DNA from: Parietichytrium sp. I65-24A
Lineage: Eukaryota; Sar; Bigyra; Thraustochytrida; Thraustochytriidae
Direction: 5' to 3'
DNA: 64,000 bases
NCBI GenBank assembly: GCA_012862575.1
Contig: BLSF01000016.1
Span: 1-64,000 of the forward strand
Shown here: positions 53,501-62,400 of the stretch, one piece after another
How the letters are laid out: each line of letters opens with the position of its first letter
Numbering within the stretch: position 1 is the first letter of the stretch
Notes under the pieces: generated by a model
Databases searched by the model: none
Told to the model about the DNA's origin: nothing
The model's input: the letters and a program-made list of their open reading frames with translations, nothing else
Translations under genes and position numbers: made by a program

Positions 53501-54748
53501 GGGCGCTTTTCTCATGCTTCCTTGTGCCTCTGCAGAAAAGTGGCTTTCGCTCTTACCAGCGCTTGCGACTTGATCACCTACTTGACTCAATTTAAGTTCA
53601 GCGCCAAACAGGTTCTTGTGCGATTTCTTTCTATCTAAACGCTGGTTCCCTAGTGCAAACGCTCTGCTTGCCAGAGGGACTTGAGCGAGAGGCGACCTCT
53701 CTCTCAGGGGACTATTTTGCAACGGGGAAGCTGCACAGAGGGCAGCTTGCCATGCACCGTCCGTATTTGCTCGTTGCGGCTGAAAGACGGAGTTTGTTAC
53801 AGGGACAACCTTGGCACTGCTCGCCCTTGACAGCTGTCTGATTTTCACGCTTTGAAGAAACTTGGAATCGGGCGGAGGGCTTAAGGCCATCTGAATTCGT
53901 TGCCGTTTCCGCCCAATATCAATAGCTTCCTGCCTCGCGCCGTCTACATTTGGCGAAGCCGCAAAACAACCTGCTCCCGGGGAGGCTGCGATGCAATCCA
54001 CCCTACTCTGCGTCTTCGTCTTAACAGGCGTCCCTAGCACCGCGCCGTCCTCGCCACCAGAGAGAAGTCTTTTTCTTCCGGCGTTCTTAAACACATGCTG
54101 CAACGGCGATGTGGGCACCATCTCGCGTTTCATCATGCCATCACGTACGCGATTTCTCTTTTTGACCTCACCAGCCCCTTTCTTGTATCTCGAGCTGCTG
54201 CCTGCTGTCAAGCTCTTCTTTGGCGACTCGCCCACAGTCGCAACATTTACGATTGTGCCCCGCATTCCCATCCCATGTCCCATTCTCAACCCATTCTTCA
54301 CTCCAACATTCTCCACATTTTGCTTTGCACACATTCTCCGCTCTCTATGATCTCCAAACTGTCCCTGTCTCTCTTGATTTTCTTCCATGTCTTTTGTCTT
54401 TGTCTTTGTCTTTCGAGCCATCTCATGACATCGGAATTCGTCATGTCCGTCACTATTTTGGCAAACCTGACCAGCATTCTTCGTGTTTTCCCGGCCCTCC
54501 GGAGCCGGAGCCGGAGCCGGAGCCGGAACCGGAACCGGAACCGGAACTCTCTGCTCGCTCTGCGCCGATGGGTTCTGCTGCCTCAGTAGCGCCTGCAATT
54601 CGCCCAGCTTCCTGTACTTTTCGCGAACGCGAACGTAGTTCTGCACGTCATCTTTGGTGGGGGCGCGCCCATTCTCGCGCAGGAACGATTGCTCCCACCC
54701 GCGCAGCCACTCCCGCAGCTTCCTCGCCTGCTCTTTGCGCGCGTCCAT
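50522..54748 (-). CDS. RECQL4: RECQL4-type helicase with Sld2-like N-terminus, GRF finger and SAP domain
   Basis: 1408 residues in one exon, ATG at 54748. The N-terminus (ARKLREWLRGWEQSFLRENG, then RAPTKDDVQNYVRVREKYRKL) matches the Sld2/DRC1 element of RECQL4, which helps load the CMG helicase at origins. A (P/A/V)-rich dipeptide run from a GGAGCC-type DNA repeat follows, then a long basic disordered region. A GRF zinc finger lies at about 555-620 (RPLCPGHNAPC, FFICSM, CKYFMWAD) and a SAP motif at about 646-683 (LAQLKELLQRKSLAVGGKKS). The helicase core starts near 719: FRADQEWAIQRVL, Walker A QATGSGKSLCYQLPA, DEAH box CVDEAHCISSW, motif VI GIGRAGRDG. The C-terminal zinc/winged region is RECQL4-like. 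GRF and SAP are not in the animal protein. Nuclear; replication initiation and repair. Confidence 0.9.
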   Translation of the reverse strand: MDARKEQARKLREWLRGWEQSFLRENGRAPTKDDVQNYVRVREKYRKLGELQALLRQQNPSAQSEQRVPVPVPVPAPAPAPAPEGRENTKNAGQVCQNSDGHDEFRCHEMARKTKTKTKDMEENQERQGQFGDHRERRMCAKQNVENVGVKNGLRMGHGMGMRGTIVNVATVGESPKKSLTAGSSSRYKKGAGEVKKRNRVRDGMMKREMVPTSPLQHVFKNAGRKRLLSGGEDGAVLGTPVKTKTQSRVDCIAASPGAGCFAASPNVDGARQEAIDIGRKRQRIQMALSPPPDSKFLQSVKIRQLSRASSAKVVPVTNSVFQPQRANTDGAWQAALCAASPLQNSPLRERSPLAQVPLASRAFALGNQRLDRKKSHKNLFGAELKLSQVGDQVASAGKSESHFSAEAQGSMRKAPAVVSEKLENTENRIASGASSSNTATKESSTKKQHVIRKELSQNFVKINLKKNSWQMRKKGGTAAAQMRRERREMYISKEESSEPTVGRNEDAPPRSQEVDCMDVVLDKLKHSADDPAHSKLQEVLTTLSAQHAKEMREMAERPLCPGHNAPCALLTVKKRNRNFGRQFFICSMAQSSWNPGKGRNSFGGGDRGCKYFMWADDSTEKIVETIRSSETSQENYASHRAEEFRKTLESYSLAQLKELLQRKSLAVGGKKSELIERLMEANLADVELIKEMNLGSSPDSPEHDAKIEDVLHKVFGFESFRADQEWAIQRVLNGASTLLVQATGSGKSLCYQLPALLLPGLTIVISPLISLMEDQLKSLPLCIPGACLNGRQSGVEIARTIKALQSGRIKVLFLSPERLFSSSFQRLLRTPGLLPPISLVCVDEAHCISSWSHNFRPSYLRLRELLLASRGGSGAGPPTNEGEHDLAQLRPRCVLALTATATHRVVNDVANVLGIDTASGTKVGSWERDNLLEHAVFVDDAKRFKALAELLADEGPLAKPSPVVVYVRTKFEAETVAERLCEQQLPAKFYHGGMTGADRDSVQCAFMKGSVRIVVATIAFGMGVDKSNIRGVVHLGVPRSIEDYIQGIGRAGRDGMEALCYTFFDASDARKLKSLSYGDHIDKFGVLGLLRFLKAGMHQRQVSVVPNKLSVELDLKPGVLETLLVYLSLQPFSVIRLLPGGFATVKVKPLRPNSTVLRHDLHFLAIARASDKNGTSSAGEYTADLVEISEKLGISVSLLIRSLSTLKEQKELSLTFTDPCMFVRLNDSHTGALQNSILADPRSIAEELIEKMQSIDDLHRKRIGSMFTYLCAVCDQNKLPQDIKLAMKDWKAENRSPEQYISDYFSGNEVCELPIPYPVNGEDQALRKVLLSEAKGLLYEGKGRTGLPLTPLAIARIQHGLSSPAFPLVDWKRHHLWGKRVDVPFEVVYQTAREVTSLHLKEQSRAF
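54498..54546. repeat. In-frame hexamer array (GGAGCC/GGAACC) inside RECQL4
   Basis: Tandem hexanucleotides that code on the minus strand for alternating Pro-Val then Pro-Ala dipeptides in the disordered N-terminal part of the helicase. Because the unit is six bases, length changes keep the frame. Confidence 0.85.
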
Positions 54749-55681
54749 CTCCTTCCCTTTCCCGCTCTTTATACGGGGACCGAAAAGGTGTCCTCGCTGG
54801 CGTATGCGTCGGCGGTTTTGCGGGTACACTATTGTACAGTCGGTGAACTTTGAAAATTTGGTGTTTTGAATTTTGCTTTTTGAATTTGACTCTTGAGGGT
54901 CAAGAGAGAACAGTGAACTGCTCGGTGAATTGATCCGTTCGCGGTTTTTACAGCCTGAGCTGAGCCTGAGTTTTACAACTTGATCTTCAAACGTGACGGT
55001 GACTGTCGAGTTGAAATTTTTTAAGATTTTGAACTGATTTTCGAGTTCAGGTTGTCAGGGTTAGTGTCAGTGCGAAGTGGAATTTGTATTTTGCTGTGAA
55101 TTTGACAGGTTTTGGGATTCAAACCAACTTGAAAAATTGGATATTTTATAATTTTCAATGAATATTGATTGAACGTAACGTAAAATAGAATTTGGGATTC
55201 TTTGGTCTGAGAGATGAACATGGGGATCATCGTGGATGGCTTGCGACCGACTCGTGGGCGCTCGAAAGCTTTGAGAGACATAGAATCTGTAGGTCGCTGC
55301 GTGGCTCAGTACTCTGCTCTAAAGGCCGACCCTGAATGAACAAGTGTTCCGATGATCGTGTGATTGTCATGTTGGGCAGCTCGCACTTGCATGGTAGTTC
55401 TGTTATGGCTCGGAGAAGCTTTTGGCGACAGTGGCTAGTTCAAGTCGAAACGAATCGCATAGGGAATACGAGTTAAACTCACTAAGCCCATCGCAGATAG
55501 TACGCACATTTCTTCCAGCTTGAGCTCGGATGGAGCTCTGGGTTTGGCCCGAAGACTTGCAACAAGAGATTCGGCGACAACCGCGACGGTGACTTGGGCC
55601 CGACAAGCCTAGCTTTAAGCAAAGTGACTGCGCTGGAGCGGGCGGATCTCGAGAGGCGTCTCGGTTGCAAGAGCATCCAAA
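54749..55681. other. Divergent spacer
   Basis: No gene supported. AT-rich to about 55200, then more GC-rich towards the 191-residue gene. No notable repeats. Confidence 0.5.
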
Positions 55682-56257
55682 ATGTCCAGCTTGGCGGAAG
55701 TGGACAAAGACAGCGAAAGACTGTATGCGCTGGTGGAAACGCGAAAGGCGCTGCTCGACGAACAGGCAAAGCTTGCCCGGGAGTTCAACGAGTGGCTGAC
55801 ATGCAAAGGAGAAGCTGACCACAACGATGACGGGGCAATCGAAAACAGCAAAAAGACAATGAAGAATTTGGAGGCTGCGATTGTGCAAGCGAAGAATCCT
55901 GGCTACTTTGAGTACCACAAAAAGTCCAAGAAGGTGAAGGACATGGAGAGACGGGGGGTCTTGAAGAAGTTGGCTGAGCAAATTTGCCAAGTTGAGGAGA
56001 GGCTGCAAGCTGTGAAATCAGAGATAAAGGATATAAACGAGGCGAGAAAGCGGGCAATAGAAACTCATCAGCCTCCCACTCTATCTGGGTTTAACGAGTG
56101 GTTCAGCAGGTATGGGCAGCCAAGCGACAATATGAAGTCCATCGCAGGGCTTAAAAGTGAGTTTGTGCACAATTCCAAAGTGTACGGGGGTACGTCGCAC
56201 CACAAGGCATTCAAGTCATTATCTGTGACCTTGAAAAAGGGAAGACTAACTCGCTAG
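55682..56257 (+). CDS. Small coiled-coil protein, unrecognised
   Basis: 191 residues, single exon, ATG at 55682. Helical and highly charged over most of its length (VETRKALLDEQAKLAREFNE, KKLAEQICQVEERLQAVKSE), so probably a coiled coil, followed by a basic C-terminal tail (KSLSVTLKKGRLTR). No domain recognised. AATAAA at 56281-56286 is a likely poly(A) signal 24 bp after the stop. The gene converges on the next with 132 bp between stops. Confidence 0.65.
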   Translation: MSSLAEVDKDSERLYALVETRKALLDEQAKLAREFNEWLTCKGEADHNDDGAIENSKKTMKNLEAAIVQAKNPGYFEYHKKSKKVKDMERRGVLKKLAEQICQVEERLQAVKSEIKDINEARKRAIETHQPPTLSGFNEWFSRYGQPSDNMKSIAGLKSEFVHNSKVYGGTSHHKAFKSLSVTLKKGRLTR

Positions 56258-56280
56258 ATAGTAAGTAGGTAAAAACGAAG

Positions 56281-56286
56281 AATAAA
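56281..56286 (+). terminator. Candidate poly(A) signal AATAAA
   Basis: Lies 24 bp after the stop of the small coiled-coil gene, in a 132-bp convergent gap, so both 3' UTRs must be short or overlap. Confidence 0.5.
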
Positions 56287-56389
56287 ACAAATGTTCAAAA
56301 TTGTCCTAAAATCGCAGAGAGACAAAAATGAAACATATTCTACACAGAATGTGATTTTCGGCATGCATCGCACGACGAGTGACGATTTC

Positions 56390-58216
56390 TTAAGCACCGT
56401 ATGTGACGGAGAATGAGAATTTGTTGGTGGTCAAATACCTTAGCACATCATTCATGGCCTCTTGCGGCATGTCGCAATGCTTGTCCACGAATGCTTGCAT
56501 TGCCGGAGAGAACTGTACAGACTCCATTCTCACTCGCATTTTCGGAACAGAATCAAAACCGTGAGAGAGCACAACTACTATGACCGGCAACGAAGTTGCA
56601 CATACATAAAAATAGTTCCACACGACTTCTAGCCAAGCGCAGGATGCTGGGATGGTGACTATTGGAGCTAAATAAAGTGCACTGTGTTCACCGCTGGCGA
56701 TCGGCACTGGTCCCATTTCACCGCCAGCTAAAGCAGGATGGGACACCAGACCGCCGACACTCTCGGAGCCAGCATCTCCATGCAAAGGTTTTGTGCTTTG
56801 GGCATTTGACTCTCCCAAGTCTTCACTCACAGCTGCGTCAATGCTCGCCAGTGTAGGCGGTACATCCGACTCTGGCGCCGGTTGACGTTGATTCGACCCA
56901 GCCTGCGATGAAGCCTCTTCGCTTGACGCAATGTCACTGGCCTCAGCACTCACCCCTGGAGAGCTTTCCGTGGGCTCTCTTATCACAGACGGTGCGATCT
57001 CTGTCGAGGCTACATCATCCTCAGCTTGCTCCTCTTTTATTACTGGTGCGCTACCCGCGCCATCAGAGTTCGGCTCGAGCTCAGAGCTTTGCTTCTTCAT
57101 AGCCTTGGCAAAGGCATCCTTAATAGGGGATCTCTTCAGCGTTTCGCTCGCAGCTTTGCCGCCTCGTTTCTTCTTTTGCGGTGTACTTGTTAGTGGAACA
57201 CCGGCTTTGCGTTCGGCAGCCCGCTGCGACCCCGCAAGGACTGACGTCTTCGCAGTTGGGCTGTCCGACGCTGGTACTTGGAGAACATCGTTCCTGCTAT
57301 CTCCATTTGAAGCCATGCTTTGCGAGGAAAACGACCGTGCCACTTTCGCATGAGGTCCGCCATCAACGCTCGACTCGGACCCTGACCGAGCCCGCTTCAG
57401 AGTGGACTCAGCTCTGCCGCCAGCGGCTGATTCGACGGAGAAAGACTCATGGCTTAGTTGTTTCTCGCGAGAAGACCTGGGCTGCAGCCCAGAATCGACG
57501 GCACGAGCTTTAGTATCGGCTATGCCCTCGTCTTTGCCCTCCTCCGTGCCGGCTCGCGTGGGAGAATCAGCATCCAACCCGTCCCCTCCTTCAATCCCGC
57601 CCGTCTTCGCACTTGTGTCTCCATTTTCATTCGCACTTGCGATCTTCATTGGCTGCTGCGCGGTGTGCAAGCTAGGTTCTGTGCGCCCACCTGTATCAGC
57701 AGCTGCGTTGAGCGTAAGAATGGCATCCAAAATTTTCCTCGCCAAGTCAAGGTCTTCCGGCTCCCTTGGCGCAAAGCACGAGCCCCATTTCATTGTGGCT
57801 TCCTTAAGCCTTTCAAACGCCTCATTCTCCTGCTCAATTGCCGCAGACACTTGCACCATACGCTCCCGTTTCGCAATGTTATCCTGCCTCAACTGAACCA
57901 TACGCTTGCGTGCATCCAACTGCTTCATGCCAACTTCCAGTTCCTCCACCAAGTTTCGTCGCACAGTCGCGCACTGGCACTTGCACTTGCTGCACGCCGC
58001 CTTGGTATCCCGGGCCAGCTTGGCCACGTCGCCTTCTGAGTATTCTTCCAGAGAAGTCTCCGAGGAACCTTTCCCATTCTGGACATCGAGATGTTGCTGT
58101 TGCTGTTGTTGTTGCTGCGCCAAAGCTGCTGCCCGAGCCAGTTGCACTTTCCTCAGTGCGTCTTGCAGCGCTTGTACGTATGCTTTTTGAGGATCATCGG
58201 ACATGCTGAAACGCAT
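56390..58216 (-). CDS. Unrecognised disordered protein with poly-Gln and Cys cluster
   Basis: 608 residues from the ATG at 58216; MSDDPQ at 58204 is an equally likely start. After a short helix comes a run of about eight glutamines, a small cluster CSKCKCQC near residue 75 and a coiled coil (about 85-140). Residues 165-480 are Ser/Glu/Ala-rich and disordered with basic patches (PQKKKRGGK), suggesting the nucleus. The last about 100 residues look folded: CAWLEVVWNYFYVCATSLPV, then MQAFVDKHCDMPQEAMNDVL. No family recognised. A GGTACTC...GAGTACC inverted repeat lies some 35-70 bp upstream. Confidence 0.65.
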   Translation of the reverse strand: MRFSMSDDPQKAYVQALQDALRKVQLARAAALAQQQQQQQQHLDVQNGKGSSETSLEEYSEGDVAKLARDTKAACSKCKCQCATVRRNLVEELEVGMKQLDARKRMVQLRQDNIAKRERMVQVSAAIEQENEAFERLKEATMKWGSCFAPREPEDLDLARKILDAILTLNAAADTGGRTEPSLHTAQQPMKIASANENGDTSAKTGGIEGGDGLDADSPTRAGTEEGKDEGIADTKARAVDSGLQPRSSREKQLSHESFSVESAAGGRAESTLKRARSGSESSVDGGPHAKVARSFSSQSMASNGDSRNDVLQVPASDSPTAKTSVLAGSQRAAERKAGVPLTSTPQKKKRGGKAASETLKRSPIKDAFAKAMKKQSSELEPNSDGAGSAPVIKEEQAEDDVASTEIAPSVIREPTESSPGVSAEASDIASSEEASSQAGSNQRQPAPESDVPPTLASIDAAVSEDLGESNAQSTKPLHGDAGSESVGGLVSHPALAGGEMGPVPIASGEHSALYLAPIVTIPASCAWLEVVWNYFYVCATSLPVIVVVLSHGFDSVPKMRVRMESVQFSPAMQAFVDKHCDMPQEAMNDVLRYLTTNKFSFSVTYGA

Positions 58217-58248
58217 AGTCCAGTATAATGGCCTCAAACTAAACTGTT

Positions 58249-58286
58249 AGGTACTCGGCGTGTACTCAGTACTGACTGTGAGTACC
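58249..58286. promoter_or_regulatory. Inverted repeat around CAGTACTGACTGTGAGTAC
   Basis: GGTACTC at the left and GAGTACC at the right flank the core, which contains the dispersed ACTGTGA motif. It lies 33 to 70 bp upstream of the 608-residue gene's first ATG, so it is likely in its promoter or leader. Function not known. Confidence 0.35.
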
Positions 58287-58434
58287 TTTCACCGCGGACA
58301 CTTTGGAGAGACGTTACTACCGTACAGCGCATGAGGGTAACATACGCGATACGCGATACGCGAAACGATCGGTGCGGAACGCATCGAGCGCATGTCTCAG
58401 CAGACTACATAAAGACCAAGGGAAAATTATGGTC

Positions 58435-58532
58435 GACCGTGTGGCGCAATTGGACAGCGCGTCTGACTACGACCGAGGTAAAATAACTCGATTGGTATCA
58501 GGAGGTTGTGAGTTCGAGTCTTACCATGGTCA
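58435..58532 (+). tRNA. tRNA-Arg (anticodon ACG) with 24-nt intron
   Basis: Full cloverleaf seen. Acceptor stem GACCGTG (58435-58441) pairs with CATGGTC (58525-58531) with one G-T wobble; discriminator A at 58532. The D arm GCGC/GCGC contains the A box TGGCGCAATTGG. The anticodon stem TCTGA pairs with TCAGG (one wobble), loop CT-ACG-A...A. A 24-nt intron (58473-58496) sits one base after the anticodon, the standard eukaryotic position. T arm GTGAG-TTCGAGT-CTTAC includes the B box. A T run at about 58538 fits RNA polymerase III termination. ACG would be modified to ICG and read CGU, CGC and CGA. Confidence 0.93.
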
Positions 58533-59437
58533 TTCAATTTTTGTTTTTTCTTTTCTCTTTTTTCTACTCCTTCAACTATAATAGGAATAATAGTTGTTGG
58601 TTTGGAAGGGAATGTAATGCACACTCTTTTGGTTGCACACTCTTGTTATTCACATTCATCGTTGGATTCAGAGAACACATTCACAGTCAATGAACATTGA
58701 CATTGAACATCTTTTCACAGTCAGTCAGAAGCTTGAAACACTTGAAAGGACAGTGAACACAAGCAACCTTGCTGTACCGGTATCTGTAAACATTGGCAGT
58801 GGGAAAGCCTTCCAGCCAACTTGAACAAAGTTCCACATGTACGCTTCGAAAACTTTTGACGACTACCTTACGACACATGACTCGTCTGACCATGATGATT
58901 GCCTCCACACTGTCACCTCAACACCTCAACGACAACGCCGACCTCTCTTTCTATTATACAAAGCGTTTCATCAACGCTTATCATTCTTCATCAACTCAAT
59001 TCTTCTATTGAAAACAAAGCCCCGATGCTTGTCGACGGCGAGAAAGTACTAGCATTCAATCCATCAGCGTCGAGTCATGTCGAGTCCCCATCTTGTCATC
59101 ACTGCCATCGCTGTAAGGTGCACGAGTACACAACGCGTGTATCGCACTAATTACTTCACGAAAGCTCCTCCTTCGTCCTGCTCCGGCACACTCACTCAAG
59201 CACGGTCACCTACTCAGGTCGGCTGCGCGTACTCGAGTACCCAGTACCGGAGGCTTGCTTCTTGCTTCTTGGTTCGCAGCGGAGCGAGTGCAACACCAAG
59301 GAGGCCAGGTCTGGCGCACAGGCTGCGCGGGGGATTGCGGGCCGCGCCACACGGTGGTTTATCGCAGTAGCAAGCCCGGAGCAAGTAGCCCGTCGTTTTT
59401 GCGCATGCCAGTGGTGTCTTAACTCGAGGTGGCCGGC
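58533..59437. other. Spacer after the tRNA
   Basis: No gene supported. TTCACAGTCA-type motifs occur near 58676, 58717 and 58760, a local cluster of three within 90 bp. Confidence 0.55.
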
Positions 59438-62400
59438 ATGGAGAAAAGAAAAGACAAAAACACACACTCAAACTCCTCACGCAACGAATGGAGCTTTCGG
59501 CTGGCGAGCAGACTTTCACATGTATTGAGCACCTCCCATGGCCGGAGCCAAACTTGGATTGGTCGACGACGAGGCAAAAGGCTCGGAGCTAAACTGCTCC
59601 AGGCCGCGCCCAAGTTGACTGAGGAATCCAAAAGCAAAGTGCGCGCAGACGCAGCGATGCTCAAGCTTTTGAGCACTCTGGAAGCGATGTCTGAGCTGGA
59701 CGACGTCGCGGACATTGAGCAGCACGATGGCGACGAAGAAGATGATGACGCGTTTGGCGCGCAATTTGAAGTGGGGAGCAATGAAGATGGCCTTGCTTCG
59801 AGCAAATGCGGTCTTTGGATGCCCGCGATAGTGGAGATATTGATGGCAGAGCATGTGCGAGGGCTCATGCAAGAATGCGAAGCCGCCCTCGAATACGTGT
59901 CAGGCGGGGACGAGGATTTTCAGGATGCGAACATGAATTTGGAAGAGGACAACAGATCATTGCGGCTTTCAATTCCGCAGGAGGACTACGACGGCCAAGT
60001 GGATGGAAACCACGACGGCGAGGACGGTGAAGCAAACCCGGGTTTCACATTTATAGAAGATAAGGTGTACCCGGGGTTTTCCTTTGCTGGAGAAGACGAT
60101 GACGAAGCGTCTTCAGAGGAAGCGGAAGACCGCAAGGACAGGGAAGCAGAGCTGAACAACCTCCTTTCTCTGCTTGCTCTGGATGAGAGCGAAGGGGCGT
60201 TGGAGGCACGTGAACTTATAGGGCAGTTGTCACCGCAAGAACTGAATGAAGAACTTGCGCAGCGCAGCTTGATCTCTAGGTTTATGCACTCCGTTTCGTT
60301 TGACTTTCTCATTAAAAAATTTCGCGAAGCTGACTCTCAAGGCACAAGTGGAGTAGACATCGCTAGCAATTGGAATCCAGGAACCATTTTGCAAGGACGC
60401 TTAGGGGTTTGGAAGTACTCGCGGAGAGCAAACGGCACCGTTGCAAAGAGTCTCTCGAGATCAAGTATTTTTGAAGATGAGGAGGCCGAGAGTGTCGCAA
60501 TTCAAAACCAGCTTGAAGCCCTTGAAGAGCTCAGGCGGTTGAAAGCTTCGTCGACAGAAAGCAAATACATTGCCCACGTTCTTCGATGCGTCGAGCGCCA
60601 CGGGGAGCTGTGTGTGGAGATAGAGTGTTTTGACCTCTCTCTAGCTGACGCATTGTATGGAGGAAAGCTGACGGATTCTAGCTTCAAGATGTTTGAGGGC
60701 GTAGCGAGGGGCATTCTTCTCGGTCTTGAAGCGATGCATTCGCAATTTATGGTGCATGGGCGGCTGCGGCCTGCTAATGTGCTGATAAGCTCTATCTCTG
60801 GTGCAGTCAAGATCTCAAATTTCGAACTCTTGATCCTAAATGATGATGAGTGCTCCTCTCATTTGTCGGAGTACACCTACCTGGCACCTGAAGTTCTTGT
60901 AGAAAGCTCTCCGCTCTGGACGCCAAAGGCAGACATTTACGCCTTTGGGATGCTCTGCTGGGAAATGCTTCACGGTAGGAGCCCACTCGGCAAATCCGTG
61001 CGCTATGGCGCGATCTACCAGGCAATTGTCCTCGACCAGAAGCGACCAAAGTTTCGCGCGGACGGAAACTTTTTGCCTTGGTACACATCCGTTGTGGAAA
61101 GCGCCTGGACTCAAATGCCGCACGAGCGACCGACGGCGTCAGAGCTTCTCGCCGTGTTTCATGACAACGCGAAATCCCGTCGGTCTTCCAATTTTACAAA
61201 ATCCATCTCCACCTTGATCCGGCGAATATCCGTCTCAGCCAAACCCACCGTCGAAGCCGAAAACGCTGCGGGCGAAGCGGAAGACCCGGCGCCCAAATCT
61301 CGTATCGCTTCTCGCGAGGACATTGACTTAGTTGCTCAAGAGTTCGAATCGGGCGACAAGGAGGTGTACAAAAATGCAGTCGAACGGCTTCAAGGCTTTG
61401 TAGGCTCAAGCACGGACGTTTTTTCCGAGGACCCGAGCGAGCTGAGAGCCCTGAGGGACTATGCTTGCAGCCTTCCGATCATTTTTACCACAATTGCAGC
61501 GAATATAATCTCTCTGGAAACTGTGACACGGGACAATTTTATTCCACCAGTCTCCACTCTGGTATCGCTGCTCCGAACGCCTTCGTGGGATGAGCATGCG
61601 AAACAATTGATGGAAGATCGCTCACTGCGTGATTTTGTGTTGAATGTACTGGCTGCGAAACCAGGGGATGCGAAAATCCAGGCTGCTGGTTTTCAGCTTC
61701 TCGCAAAGCTGTCGGCGGGCAAGGAACATCGCGCCGAACTTATTCAACGCAAATCCGCAAACGTATTGAGGGCGTGTGGCGCTCATTCCACCGATCCTGA
61801 CGTACTCTGCGCAGCATTCCGACTCATTCGTGTACTTTGCAAAGATGAAAAAGACCAGCAGCTTCAATATTTGAACGCGGGGGCAGCGAACATTGTTGCT
61901 GCCGCGATGAGGCGATTCTCAAATGTACCAAAGCTGCAAATATGGGCCTCATTCGCACTCACGGGTCTCTGTGGGGCCACTGCATCGCACAGAAGCATTG
62001 TGTTCGACACCATGGCACACCAGGATGTAGTCGCTGCGATGAAAAAGTTCCCTGATAACGCTAGCGTGCAGGCGCGAGGATTCGGTGCGCTTAAAGCCAT
62101 GTGCCATAACAAGAGCTTTCGAGAGTGCATTAAAAATCTCGAAGGGCTGCGGTTGCTGCTCACTGCGTTTCATAGGCATGCCAACAACCCTTCTGTTTTG
62201 GAAATGGCATGCGGGTCCGTGGGAAACTTTTGTGCAACTTGGGAAGACGAGAAACGCAGGTACATGGACAACGGCGTCGGCAAGCTGGTGACGGACTCCA
62301 TGAAACGATTTCCTCAGAAATCCGCTGTTGTTGGGTGGGGTTGCTACGCAATAGGTCACCTTGCCGCAGGCTGTCCCGACAACAAAGATGCATTCAGGAA

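Noticed and set aside
55290-55340. Second tRNA-like stretch
   Set aside because: It has a GTGGCTCAGT-like A box, but no matching T arm or acceptor stem.
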